Positions 1 through 5,472 of a stretch of 5,472 nucleotides of DNA are shown one piece after another. Where the stretch lies: contig SMXJ01000083.1 of assembly GCA_004356305.1 (NCBI GenBank), forward strand, positions 1 through 5,472. The letters are read 5' to 3'. Under the pieces are notes generated by a model. It made no database searches and had not been told where the DNA came from. It worked only from the letters and a program-made list of their open reading frames with translations. The translations under genes were made by a program, and so were the position numbers. Origin of the DNA: Bacteroidota bacterium. Its GTDB lineage: Bacteria > Bacteroidota > Bacteroidia > Flavobacteriales > Flavobacteriaceae. The first letter of the stretch is position 1. Every line of letters begins with the position of its first letter.

Positions 1-821
1 AATCAAATCCTACTACCTACATTACCACTTGTCCTGAATGCCATACCGAATTAATTCGTAATGAGGGCGAAGCCCAACATTATTGCCCGAATACCAAGGG
101 CTGCCCGCCTCAGATCATCGGACGAATACAACATTACATTTCCCGGAAGGCCATGGATATTGAGGGCTTAGGAGGGGAGACGGTTGCCTTATTGGTGAAA
201 AACGGACTTATTAAAAACTACGCTGACCTGTACCAACTTGTTGTAGAGGAGCTGATCCCTCTGGAACGCCTGGCACAGAAAAGTGCGGAGAATTTGGTAA
301 AAGGCATCAATCTATCTAAAGAAATTCCATTCGAACGAGTGTTGTTTGCTTTAGGAATTCGTTATGTGGGAGAAACGGTAGCTAAGAAATTGGCAAAACA
401 CTTTAAGAGTATTGATGCATTGATGTTGGCTTCTGAAGAAGAGCTGGTATTGGTAGATGAGATAGGGGAGCGTATTGCCCGAAGTGTGGTTCATTTCTTT
501 ACTGAGGAAGAAAACAGAGTGACAATCCAACGGTTGAAGGATCATGGAGTTCAATTGAAGATCTCGGACGAACAACTCGCTGACCAAACCGATATACTTC
601 TGGGAAAGTCCTTTGTGGTTTCAGGTGTATTCACCAAAGTTTCCCGCATTGAACTGAAAAAGCTCATCGAAGACAATGGAGGAAAGGTGTCGAGTAGTAT
701 CTCGGGCAAAACGAGTTTTGTTGTGGCGGGAGACAATATGGGACCCAGCAAACGAACCAAGGCAGAGGGACTTGGGATTCCGATTATTTCCGAAGATGAT
801 TTTTTACAAATGATTTCTTAA
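1..821 (+). CDS. ligA: NAD+-dependent DNA ligase LigA, C-terminal part (5' end outside window)
   Basis: LigA seals nicks in duplex DNA using NAD+ during replication and repair. The frame is open from base 3 and gives 272 residues to the TAA at 819-821; the ATG at 153 is an internal methionine, not the start. In order, the fragment shows a four-cysteine zinc finger (Cys codons at bases 30, 39, 84 and 102, pattern CPEC...C-x5-C followed by PPQ), then helix-hairpin-helix repeats (IEGLGG near base 160, ALGIRYVGE near 350, VDEIGERIA near 455), and a C-terminal BRCT domain from about base 591 (GGKVSSSISGKT, then GPSKRTKAEGLGIPIISEDDF). This is the standard LigA domain order; the adenylation and OB-fold domains must lie upstream of the window. 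One small oddity is CPECH, where most family members have CPxCG. No terminator hairpin follows the stop. Identification is secure. Confidence 0.96.
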   Translation, partial: SNPTTYITTCPECHTELIRNEGEAQHYCPNTKGCPPQIIGRIQHYISRKAMDIEGLGGETVALLVKNGLIKNYADLYQLVVEELIPLERLAQKSAENLVKGINLSKEIPFERVLFALGIRYVGETVAKKLAKHFKSIDALMLASEEELVLVDEIGERIARSVVHFFTEEENRVTIQRLKDHGVQLKISDEQLADQTDILLGKSFVVSGVFTKVSRIELKKLIEDNGGKVSSSISGKTSFVVAGDNMGPSKRTKAEGLGIPIISEDDFLQMIS

Positions 822-846
822 ATCCTAGAATAAAATACATAACTTG

Positions 847-854
847 TATTTTTG
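847..854 (+). promoter_or_regulatory. Putative Bacteroidota -7 promoter element (TAnnTTTG)
   Basis: TATTTTTG fits the Bacteroidota sigma-factor -7 consensus TAnnTTTG exactly. It lies in the short gap after ligA, just before the DUF6913-like gene. I see no TTG at the usual -33 distance (17-23 bases upstream), so the site is incomplete and such AT-rich octamers also occur by chance. If active, transcription would start around 858-861, which is downstream of the first ATG (857) and upstream of the ATG at 875. It could also serve dapA, because I see no TAnnTTTG box in the 1391-1479 gap. Confidence 0.45.
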
Positions 855-874
855 TAATGCAATTACAGCCTCAC

Positions 875-1390
875 ATGTTTGAAAGATTAAAGCGAAGGTC
901 ATTAAAAAAGGTAACCGAGAGAAACTTGGCGCATCGCGATTTATCTCAATTGAACTCGACATTGAAAACGCTTGGTTTTATTGTGGATGAGAAACTGATC
1001 CAGGATTTTGAACCACTGTATGATTTTTATGTGGATTTTAAATTGTTACCCAAAGATGTGAAGGTTTTTACGTTTATTGAGGTGAAGAAGAAATTACCAT
1101 CTCTGCTTCAAAATCAGGTGCAGAGCAAGGATTTCAATTGGAAAGGTGAAATGCACAATCAAAATGCCAGTGAATTTTTGGATAAAGATTTTGATGTTTT
1201 AGTGGGTTATTACGAAGGAAAGCATGAATTTTTGGATGCCATGATCTCACAGAGCAATGCGAAGTTCAAGGTAGGATTTGCAGGTGGTGACAAGCGATTG
1301 TTTGATCTGTTGATTTCAGTAAAACCTGATGAGATCGAAACATTTAAGATAGAATTGAAGAAATACTTAGAGATATTGAATAAAATATAA
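875..1390 (+). CDS. DUF6913-like conserved protein of unknown function
   Basis: This encodes a small (171 aa), basic, apparently cytoplasmic protein with no signal peptide, membrane segment or catalytic motif that I can recognise. It resembles the DUF6913 family of Bacteroidota, from memory of the family pattern: a Lys/Arg-rich amphipathic start (MFERLKRRSLKK), a central alternating strand/helix region, and a conserved C-terminal half with FDVLVGYY (106-113), SNAKFKVGF (127-135), KRLFDLLISV (140-149) and a final helix, ELKKYLEILNKI. An in-frame ATG at 857 would add MQLQPH. I prefer 875 because a -7-like box ends only two bases before 857, and because the basic MFxxLKxxSLKK opening looks like the family N-terminus. 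The gene lies 53 bases after ligA and 89 bases before dapA, an order I recall as common in flavobacteria; this suggests co-transcription but not function. The family call is moderately sure and the function is unknown. Confidence 0.8.
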   Translation: MFERLKRRSLKKVTERNLAHRDLSQLNSTLKTLGFIVDEKLIQDFEPLYDFYVDFKLLPKDVKVFTFIEVKKKLPSLLQNQVQSKDFNWKGEMHNQNASEFLDKDFDVLVGYYEGKHEFLDAMISQSNAKFKVGFAGGDKRLFDLLISVKPDEIETFKIELKKYLEILNKI

Positions 1391-1479
1391 ACAAAAATCA
1401 GATACATGGAGACAGAAACAGTCCCTTTTGACTCTTGAATCGAAAATAGAACCATCAATAAAAATACCCTATTATAGGC

Positions 1480-2355
1480 ATGAAAGAACTCATTGGAACC
1501 GGTGTAGCGCTCATCACTCCCTTTACCACCAATTTTGAGGTGGATGTGGAAGGGTTGAAACGAATTGTGAATTACCAGATCGATAATGGAATAGATTACC
1601 TCGTGGTGTTAGGCACCACAGGCGAAAGCGTGACATTGAGTGAGAAAGAAAAGCAGTTGGTAATAGACACTATTATTGAAGTAAATGAAAGAAGATTACC
1701 ACTGGTTTTAGGTATAGGAGGAAATAATACGAAGGAAGTTGTGAACGAGATCACAACCCGAGACCTGTCCGCTTTCAGCGCTGTACTATCGGTATCTCCA
1801 GCCTATAATAAGCCCACTCAAGAGGGGATTTATCAGCACTTTTCGGCCATTGCGAAAGTAGCGCCAAAACCGGTCATCTTATACAATGTACCGGGAAGAA
1901 CAGCGAGCAATATGCTTCCTGAAACGGTTATTCGCCTGGCAAACGATTTTCCAAATATTGTAGCTATCAAAGAAGCTGCAGGGGATATGGTTCAAGCCAT
2001 GCGAATGATTTCCGGGACGCCAGATGATTTCCTGGTGATCAGTGGAGATGATATGATCGCTTTGCCCATGACTTTGGCCGGTGGAGCAGGGGTGATCTCA
2101 GTGATTGGGGAAGGTTTTCCGAAAGAATTTGCAAAAATGATCCGTTTCGGGTTAGAGCGAAAAGTGGAGGAGGCCTATGAAATTCACTATAAAATTGCTC
2201 CGTGCACAGATCATATCTTTGCTGAAGGTAATCCGGCGGGTATCAAGGCGGTTTTCAGCAAATTAGGCCTTTGCGGCGATACAGTGAGACTTCCTTTGGT
2301 AGGGGTTGGCGACGCGCTGCGAAGGGAAATCGACACCTTTGTTGCTAATTTTTAA
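1480..2355 (+). CDS. dapA: 4-hydroxy-tetrahydrodipicolinate synthase (dihydrodipicolinate synthase)
   Basis: DapA condenses pyruvate with L-aspartate semialdehyde to form 4-hydroxy-tetrahydrodipicolinate, entering the diaminopimelate/lysine pathway in the cytoplasm. The 291-aa product has the usual family length and a full TIM-barrel aldolase. Visible active-site residues are GTTGES at 45-50 (T46, T47), Y109 in SPAYNKP, Y135 in YNVPGRT with R140, and the Schiff-base lysine K164 in VAIKEA. SGDD (188-191), GGAGVISV (201-208) and the C-terminal NPAGIKAVFSKLGL are also typical. Compared with E. coli DapA as I recall it, several lysine-binding positions differ (A49 to V51, H53 to E55, H56 to K58, Y106 to A108), while N80 and E84 are kept as N82 and E86, so lysine feedback may be weak or absent. 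No clear Shine-Dalgarno sequence precedes the ATG. No attenuator or lysine riboswitch is apparent in the 89-base leader. Confidence 0.97.
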   Translation: MKELIGTGVALITPFTTNFEVDVEGLKRIVNYQIDNGIDYLVVLGTTGESVTLSEKEKQLVIDTIIEVNERRLPLVLGIGGNNTKEVVNEITTRDLSAFSAVLSVSPAYNKPTQEGIYQHFSAIAKVAPKPVILYNVPGRTASNMLPETVIRLANDFPNIVAIKEAAGDMVQAMRMISGTPDDFLVISGDDMIALPMTLAGGAGVISVIGEGFPKEFAKMIRFGLERKVEEAYEIHYKIAPCTDHIFAEGNPAGIKAVFSKLGLCGDTVRLPLVGVGDALRREIDTFVANF

Positions 2356-2440
2356 TTCTATTTTTTTTCATTGCGTTAAATATTTCAGAATTAATAGAAA
2401 AAGTCCTCGTGGTTATAATATTTTAGCCATATAATAAGTT

Positions 2441-2470
2441 TTTGTAATCAGGTAATATTCACTACTTTTG
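2441..2470 (+). promoter_or_regulatory. Bacteroidota-type promoter driving bamD-rpoZ-coaBC-DUF4835
   Basis: A TTTG at 2441-2444 (-33 element) is followed after 18 bases by TACTTTTG at 2463-2470, an exact match to the -7 consensus TAnnTTTG. The spacing is within the range described for Bacteroidota promoters. It lies at the end of the 119-base AT-rich gap after dapA, the only sizeable gap before the bamD cluster. The expected transcription start is roughly 2474-2477, so it falls on or just after the first bamD ATG (2475). I saw no convincing operator or terminator elsewhere in the gap. Confidence 0.75.
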
Positions 2471-2489
2471 CACGATGTTTTTTAAAACA

Positions 2490-3293
2490 ATGAGAACGAG
2501 CCTTTTATTTGTATTTTCAGCACTTTTATTCACTTCTTGTAGCGAGTATCAAAAGCTATTGAAGTCTGACGATGCAGCGAGAAAATATGCTGTTGCAGAC
2601 TCGCTTTACGAGGCCGGTAAATACAAGAAATCGTTGAAATTGATGGAACAGATAGTTCCTGTATATCGTGGCAAACCTCAGGCAGAATCGCTGATGTTTA
2701 AATATGCCAACACCTTCTATAATTTGGAGGATTATTATTTGGCTGGATATCAGTTTGAGAGGTTTGAAACTACATATCCCAAAAGCGACAGTGTGGAGAT
2801 TGCGGCATATCGGTCGGCCAAGAGTTATTACGAACTCTCTCCGCGTTATTCACTGGATCAGGAAGATACGAATATTGCCCTGGAAAAGTTGCAGTCCTAT
2901 ATCAACAAATATCCAAACTCAGATTTTCGCCTGGAGGCAAATGCCTTGGTTAAAGAACTGCGAGAAAAACTGGAAAAAAAGGATTTTGAAGTAGCCAAGC
3001 AATATTTGTCTATTTCCGATTTTAAAGCTGCCATCGGTGCCTTTGATAATTTTATTCAGGATCACCCGGGATCGACTTATAGAAAAGATGCTTTCTTCGG
3101 AAGAATGAATGCAGCATATAAATTGGCTATAAATAGTGTGCCTTCAAAGGTTGAAGATAGATTGAACACAGCTATGAAGTATTACCAAAGTTTTACAAAA
3201 TATTACAGTGACACCTCTTTGAAAGAGGATGCAGACGAGATCCTTCAAGATATTGAAAAAAGGTTGTCACAAAAGGAAACAGCAATTAATTAA
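2490..3293 (+). CDS. bamD: Outer membrane protein assembly factor BamD (lipoprotein)
   Basis: BamD is the essential TPR lipoprotein of the BAM complex; it works with BamA on the periplasmic side of the outer membrane to insert beta-barrel proteins. The 267-aa product opens with a short signal peptide (MRTSLLFVFSALLFTSC) and a lipobox-type cysteine at C17, the likely lipidation site. The mature part is all-helical with TPR-like repeats: ADSLYEAGKYKKSLKLMEQI (36-55), then YRGKPQAESLMFKYANTFY, DYYLAGYQFERFETTYPKSD (81-100), SPRYSLDQEDTNIALEKL (117-134) and DFKAAIGAFDNFIQDHPGS (177-195). These are characteristic of Bacteroidota BamD. An in-frame ATG at 2475 would add MFFKT; I prefer 2490 because the promoter -7 box ends at 2470, leaving almost no leader for 2475, although a leaderless message from 2475 is possible. 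It is the first gene of its operon, and rpoZ begins 5 bases after its stop. No strongly acidic surface-export signal follows C17, consistent with a periplasm-facing protein. Confidence 0.93.
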   Translation: MRTSLLFVFSALLFTSCSEYQKLLKSDDAARKYAVADSLYEAGKYKKSLKLMEQIVPVYRGKPQAESLMFKYANTFYNLEDYYLAGYQFERFETTYPKSDSVEIAAYRSAKSYYELSPRYSLDQEDTNIALEKLQSYINKYPNSDFRLEANALVKELREKLEKKDFEVAKQYLSISDFKAAIGAFDNFIQDHPGSTYRKDAFFGRMNAAYKLAINSVPSKVEDRLNTAMKYYQSFTKYYSDTSLKEDADEILQDIEKRLSQKETAIN

Positions 3294-3298
3294 GAACC

Positions 3299-3634
3299 AT
3301 GAGAGATATTAAGAATTCAGACGCAGCTATCACCACTATTACTATTGATAAAAACTTAATAGATGGGCCTACCGGCAATATTTATGAGGCGATCTCTATT
3401 ATTTCGAAAAGAGCGACTCAAATCAATGGAGACATTAAAAAAGAACTTTTGGAGAAATTGGATGAATTTGCTACCTACAATGACAGCCTGGAGGAAATTT
3501 TTGAGAATAAAGAGCAAATTGAAGTATCCAAGTTTTACGAAAAACTTCCCAAGCCACATGCGCTAGCGGTGCAAGAATGGTTGGAAAATAAGATCTACTA
3601 CCGCAATACGCAGGACGAAGAATTAGAAACTTAA
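3299..3634 (+). CDS. rpoZ: DNA-directed RNA polymerase omega subunit (Bacteroidota type)
   Basis: Omega is the small accessory subunit that helps fold and hold the beta' subunit in RNA polymerase (RpoZ/Rpb6 family). The product is 111 aa. The recognisable core is TGNIYEAISIISKRATQIN (25-43), which corresponds to the NRFxLVxxAxxRAxQL helix of classical omega. It continues into an acidic helical segment with ATYNDSLEEIFENKEQIEVS and KLPKPHALAVQEWLENKIYY (82-101), which I know from Bacteroidota omega proteins and do not find in E. coli omega. Overall similarity to proteobacterial omega is low, so automatic annotation may call it hypothetical. The gene sits 5 bases after bamD and 5 bases before coaBC. 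Omega lying next to CoA/dfp genes is also seen in other bacteria, which supports the call. Confidence 0.87.
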   Translation: MRDIKNSDAAITTITIDKNLIDGPTGNIYEAISIISKRATQINGDIKKELLEKLDEFATYNDSLEEIFENKEQIEVSKFYEKLPKPHALAVQEWLENKIYYRNTQDEELET

Positions 3635-3639
3635 ACCAC

Positions 3640-4851
3640 ATGTCTGTACTGAGCGGTAAAAATGTATTACTGGGTGTAACTGCCGGTATTGCCGCTTACA
3701 AAAGTACTTTTTTGGTGCGATTACTTGTAAAAAAAGGTGCCGATGTAAGAGTGGTAATGACACCCTCTGCAAAGGAATTTGTAACACCTCTGACACTTTC
3801 CACACTTTCCAAAAACGAAGTATATTCCTCGTTTACAAATGAAGAAGATGATAACGCTCAATGGAATAATCATGTTGAGTTGGGTATTTGGGCCGATTTA
3901 TTTATAATCGCACCTGCAACTGCAAATACGTTATCGAAAATGTCGCAGGGAACCAGCGATAATTTATTGGTGGCTACCTATCTTTCGGCTAAATGCCCGG
4001 TTTATATTGCACCGGCCATGGACCTGGATATGTATAAGCATCCTTCAACGCATGAGACTTTCGAAAAGCTGGAATCCTTCGGAAATATCTTAATACCGGC
4101 GGCACATGGTGAATTGGCCAGTGGTTTGGTAGGGCAAGGCCGAATGGCTGAACCTGAGGATATTATCGATTTTATTGAAAAGGATATTTCAGAAAAACTT
4201 CCGCTCAAAGGAAAGAAAATACTCATTACAGCAGGCCCCACCTATGAAGCCATCGATCCGGTTAGGTTTATAGGTAATCACTCTAGTGGAAAAATGGGCT
4301 ATGCGATTGCCGAAACAGCGGCACAATTAGGAGCTAAGGTGACCCTGATATCAGGCCCTGTAAGCATTCGAACAGAGAACTCCTTAATTCATTTGGTAAA
4401 AGTGACCACAGCCCAACAGATGTATGATGCCGTGCTCCAAGGTTTTGAAAGTTGTCATATAGCCATTCTTAGTGCTGCGGTGGCAGATTATCGTCCGACC
4501 GATGTCGCTTCGCAAAAGATCAAAAAGAAGGAGGGCTCCCTCACGATTCAGCTTGAAAAAACGGAAGATATTCTGGCTTCACTTGGAACGCGTAAAGACC
4601 GTCAGTTCCTGGTTGGTTTTGCACTAGAGACGGAAAACGAACTCGAAAATGCAAAAACAAAACTGAAGAAAAAGAATTTAGATTTAATTGTATTAAATTC
4701 GCTAAATGATACAGGCGCTGGCTTTGGGACCGATACTAACAAAGTAACTTTTGTTACCCGAAACAATAAAGTTATTCCCTTTGAAGTTAAAAGTAAGAAA
4801 GAAGTTGCCAACGATATTTTACAACACATTATAAATCAACTCGATGCGTAG
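3640..4851 (+). CDS. coaBC: Bifunctional phosphopantothenoylcysteine decarboxylase / phosphopantothenate-cysteine ligase CoaBC (Dfp)
   Basis: CoaBC carries out two consecutive steps of coenzyme A synthesis: the C-terminal CoaB half joins 4'-phosphopantothenate to cysteine using CTP, and the N-terminal FMN-dependent CoaC half decarboxylates the product to 4'-phosphopantetheine. The product has 403 aa, the usual length. CoaC (about 1-185) shows the flavoprotein start GKNVLLGVTAGIAAYKS, the catalytic-type histidine H78 in NHVEL, and APATANTLSKMSQGTSDNLL. CoaB (about 191-403) shows ITAGPTYEAIDPVRFIGNHS with N213, SSGKMG, ILSAAVADYRP (276-286), KIKK (293-296) and GFGTDTNKVT. Two key CoaC positions are altered: the PxMNxxMW/Y motif reads PAMDLDMY (125-132, Asn to Asp at 128), and the substrate-clamp ACG...GRM motif reads ASGLVGQGRM (160-169, Cys to Ser at 161). 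The frame is intact and everything else is conserved, so I read this as a lineage variant, not decay. It begins 5 bases after rpoZ, and its stop overlaps the next gene. Confidence 0.96.
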   Translation: MSVLSGKNVLLGVTAGIAAYKSTFLVRLLVKKGADVRVVMTPSAKEFVTPLTLSTLSKNEVYSSFTNEEDDNAQWNNHVELGIWADLFIIAPATANTLSKMSQGTSDNLLVATYLSAKCPVYIAPAMDLDMYKHPSTHETFEKLESFGNILIPAAHGELASGLVGQGRMAEPEDIIDFIEKDISEKLPLKGKKILITAGPTYEAIDPVRFIGNHSSGKMGYAIAETAAQLGAKVTLISGPVSIRTENSLIHLVKVTTAQQMYDAVLQGFESCHIAILSAAVADYRPTDVASQKIKKKEGSLTIQLEKTEDILASLGTRKDRQFLVGFALETENELENAKTKLKKKNLDLIVLNSLNDTGAGFGTDTNKVTFVTRNNKVIPFEVKSKKEVANDILQHIINQLDA

Positions 4852-5472
4852 AATTTTATTTTTGATTACGTTATTAGTTTCAACACTTGCAGTACAAGCT
4901 CAAGAGCTAAACGCTACTGTTACTATTGATGCCGTACAAACCGGACAGCCCAACCTTCAGGTATTCAGAACACTGGAAGAGCAATTGACGGAGTTCATAA
5001 ATAATACTTCGTGGACCAATAAGGAATATAAAAATCAAGAACGTATCGATTGTAATTTTACTTTGATCATTCAAAGTTTTGAATCCACTTCCTTTACCGG
5101 AAACTTGCAGGTACAGTCTTCGCGACCTATATATGGTTCAATTTACGATTCCCCTGTTTACAATTATAACGACAGGCAATTCAGTTTTGACTATATCGAA
5201 TTTCAACCTTTGGTCTTTAATATCAATAATTTTGATTCCAATTTGATCTCAGTAATTGCTTATCACATTTATACAGTTATCGGATTGGATGCCGATACCT
5301 TCAGATTGAATGGGGGAAGTGAGTACTTTGCCATCGCCAAACAGATCGTAAACACAGCGGCATCGGGTAATTTCAAAGGTTGGAAGGCAACCGATGGCAC
5401 TCAGTCTCGTTACCGATTCAACGATGCCATATTGAGTAATGTTTATAAAGAATATCATGACGCTTTATACAC
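4844..5472 (+). CDS. DUF4835-like secreted protein (3' end outside window)
   Basis: The open frame starts at the ATG at 4844, inside the last codons of coaBC (ATGCGTAG), and stays open to the window edge, giving 209 complete residues. The start encodes a clear Sec signal peptide, MRRILFLITLLVSTLAVQA, with a likely cleavage before QELNATV (after residue 19). The mature part resembles the DUF4835 family of Bacteroidota, from memory: ATVTIDAVQTGQPNLQVFRT (24-43), LTEFINNTSWTNKEY, QERIDCNFTL (65-74), a Tyr/Phe/Asn-rich strand region with SSRPIYGS and YNYNDRQFSFDY, then ISVIAYHIYTVIGLDADTF (135-153) and the helix YFAIAKQIVNTA. It lacks a lipobox and is probably periplasmic or cell-envelope. The only Cys in the visible part is C70. 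Function is unknown. Translational coupling to coaBC through the 8-base overlap is likely. From memory of flavobacterial genomes, recN often follows, but that lies outside this window. Confidence 0.85.
   Translation, partial: MRRILFLITLLVSTLAVQAQELNATVTIDAVQTGQPNLQVFRTLEEQLTEFINNTSWTNKEYKNQERIDCNFTLIIQSFESTSFTGNLQVQSSRPIYGSIYDSPVYNYNDRQFSFDYIEFQPLVFNINNFDSNLISVIAYHIYTVIGLDADTFRLNGGSEYFAIAKQIVNTAASGNFKGWKATDGTQSRYRFNDAILSNVYKEYHDALY

Noticed and set aside
153..821. Treating the ATG at 153 as the start of a separate 222-aa gene.
   Set aside because: The frame is open to the left edge and encodes the LigA zinc finger, so 153 is an internal methionine of a truncated ligA.
1406..1438. A 10-codon mini-ORF (METETVPFDS) upstream of dapA, considered as an attenuator leader peptide.
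   Set aside because: It contains no lysine codons, has no evident terminator/antiterminator hairpins after it, and such short frames are expected by chance.
1468..1478. Perfect 11-base palindrome CCTATTATAGG directly before the dapA start codon, considered as an operator or hairpin.
   Set aside because: It has five-base arms around one central base, which is too short to fold and not rare in AT-rich DNA; there is no second copy in the gap to support regulator binding.
2356..2399. Inverted repeat TTCTATT/AATAGAA with a T-run after dapA, considered as a terminator.
   Set aside because: The arms are only seven AT-rich bases about 30 bases apart, and the T-run lies after the first arm, not after the second. 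It does not look like an intrinsic terminator.
4002..4241. Reverse-strand 79-codon frame inside coaBC and similar antisense or shifted frames elsewhere.
   Set aside because: All overlap well-supported + strand genes and read as shadow frames without domains or promoters.
5249..5458. Reverse-strand open frame of 69 codons near the right edge.
   Set aside because: It lies entirely within the DUF4835-like gene on the + strand, which has a signal peptide and family-like motifs; the antisense frame shows no recognisable protein features.

Overview
The window is a compact stretch of chromosomal housekeeping genes, all on the + strand, from a member of the Bacteroidota, most likely family Flavobacteriaceae. 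Three things point there. The proteins match flavobacterial forms of LigA, DapA, BamD, omega and CoaBC. Two genes belong to families I know mainly from Bacteroidota (DUF6913-like and DUF4835-like). The promoter-like sites are of the Bacteroidota TAnnTTTG type, and the genes lack clear Shine-Dalgarno sequences. I see no mobile element, CRISPR array, tRNA, rRNA or sign of recent transfer.

Layout: (1) 1-821, the 3' part of ligA (NAD+-dependent DNA ligase), cut by the left edge. (2) A TAnnTTTG box at 847-854, then a DUF6913-like gene of unknown function (875-1390). (3) dapA (1480-2355), which catalyses the first committed step of the diaminopimelate/lysine branch. (4) A 119-base AT-rich gap with a good Bacteroidota promoter (2441-2470). 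(5) A tightly packed cluster read from that promoter: bamD (outer-membrane assembly lipoprotein), rpoZ (RNA polymerase omega), coaBC (coenzyme A synthesis), and a secreted DUF4835-like protein that runs off the right edge. The gaps are 5 bases, 5 bases and an 8-base overlap, so this cluster is very probably one operon.

The genes do not form one pathway. They cover DNA joining, cell-wall/lysine precursor synthesis, outer-membrane assembly, transcription and cofactor synthesis, as is usual for conserved core-gene clusters in this group. I found no convincing new multi-gene system. The points most worth a second look are the altered decarboxylase motifs in CoaBC (Asn to Asp and Cys to Ser at positions normally treated as catalytic), the changed lysine-binding site in DapA, two genes whose longest reading frame probably starts too far upstream, and the two uncharacterised conserved proteins.
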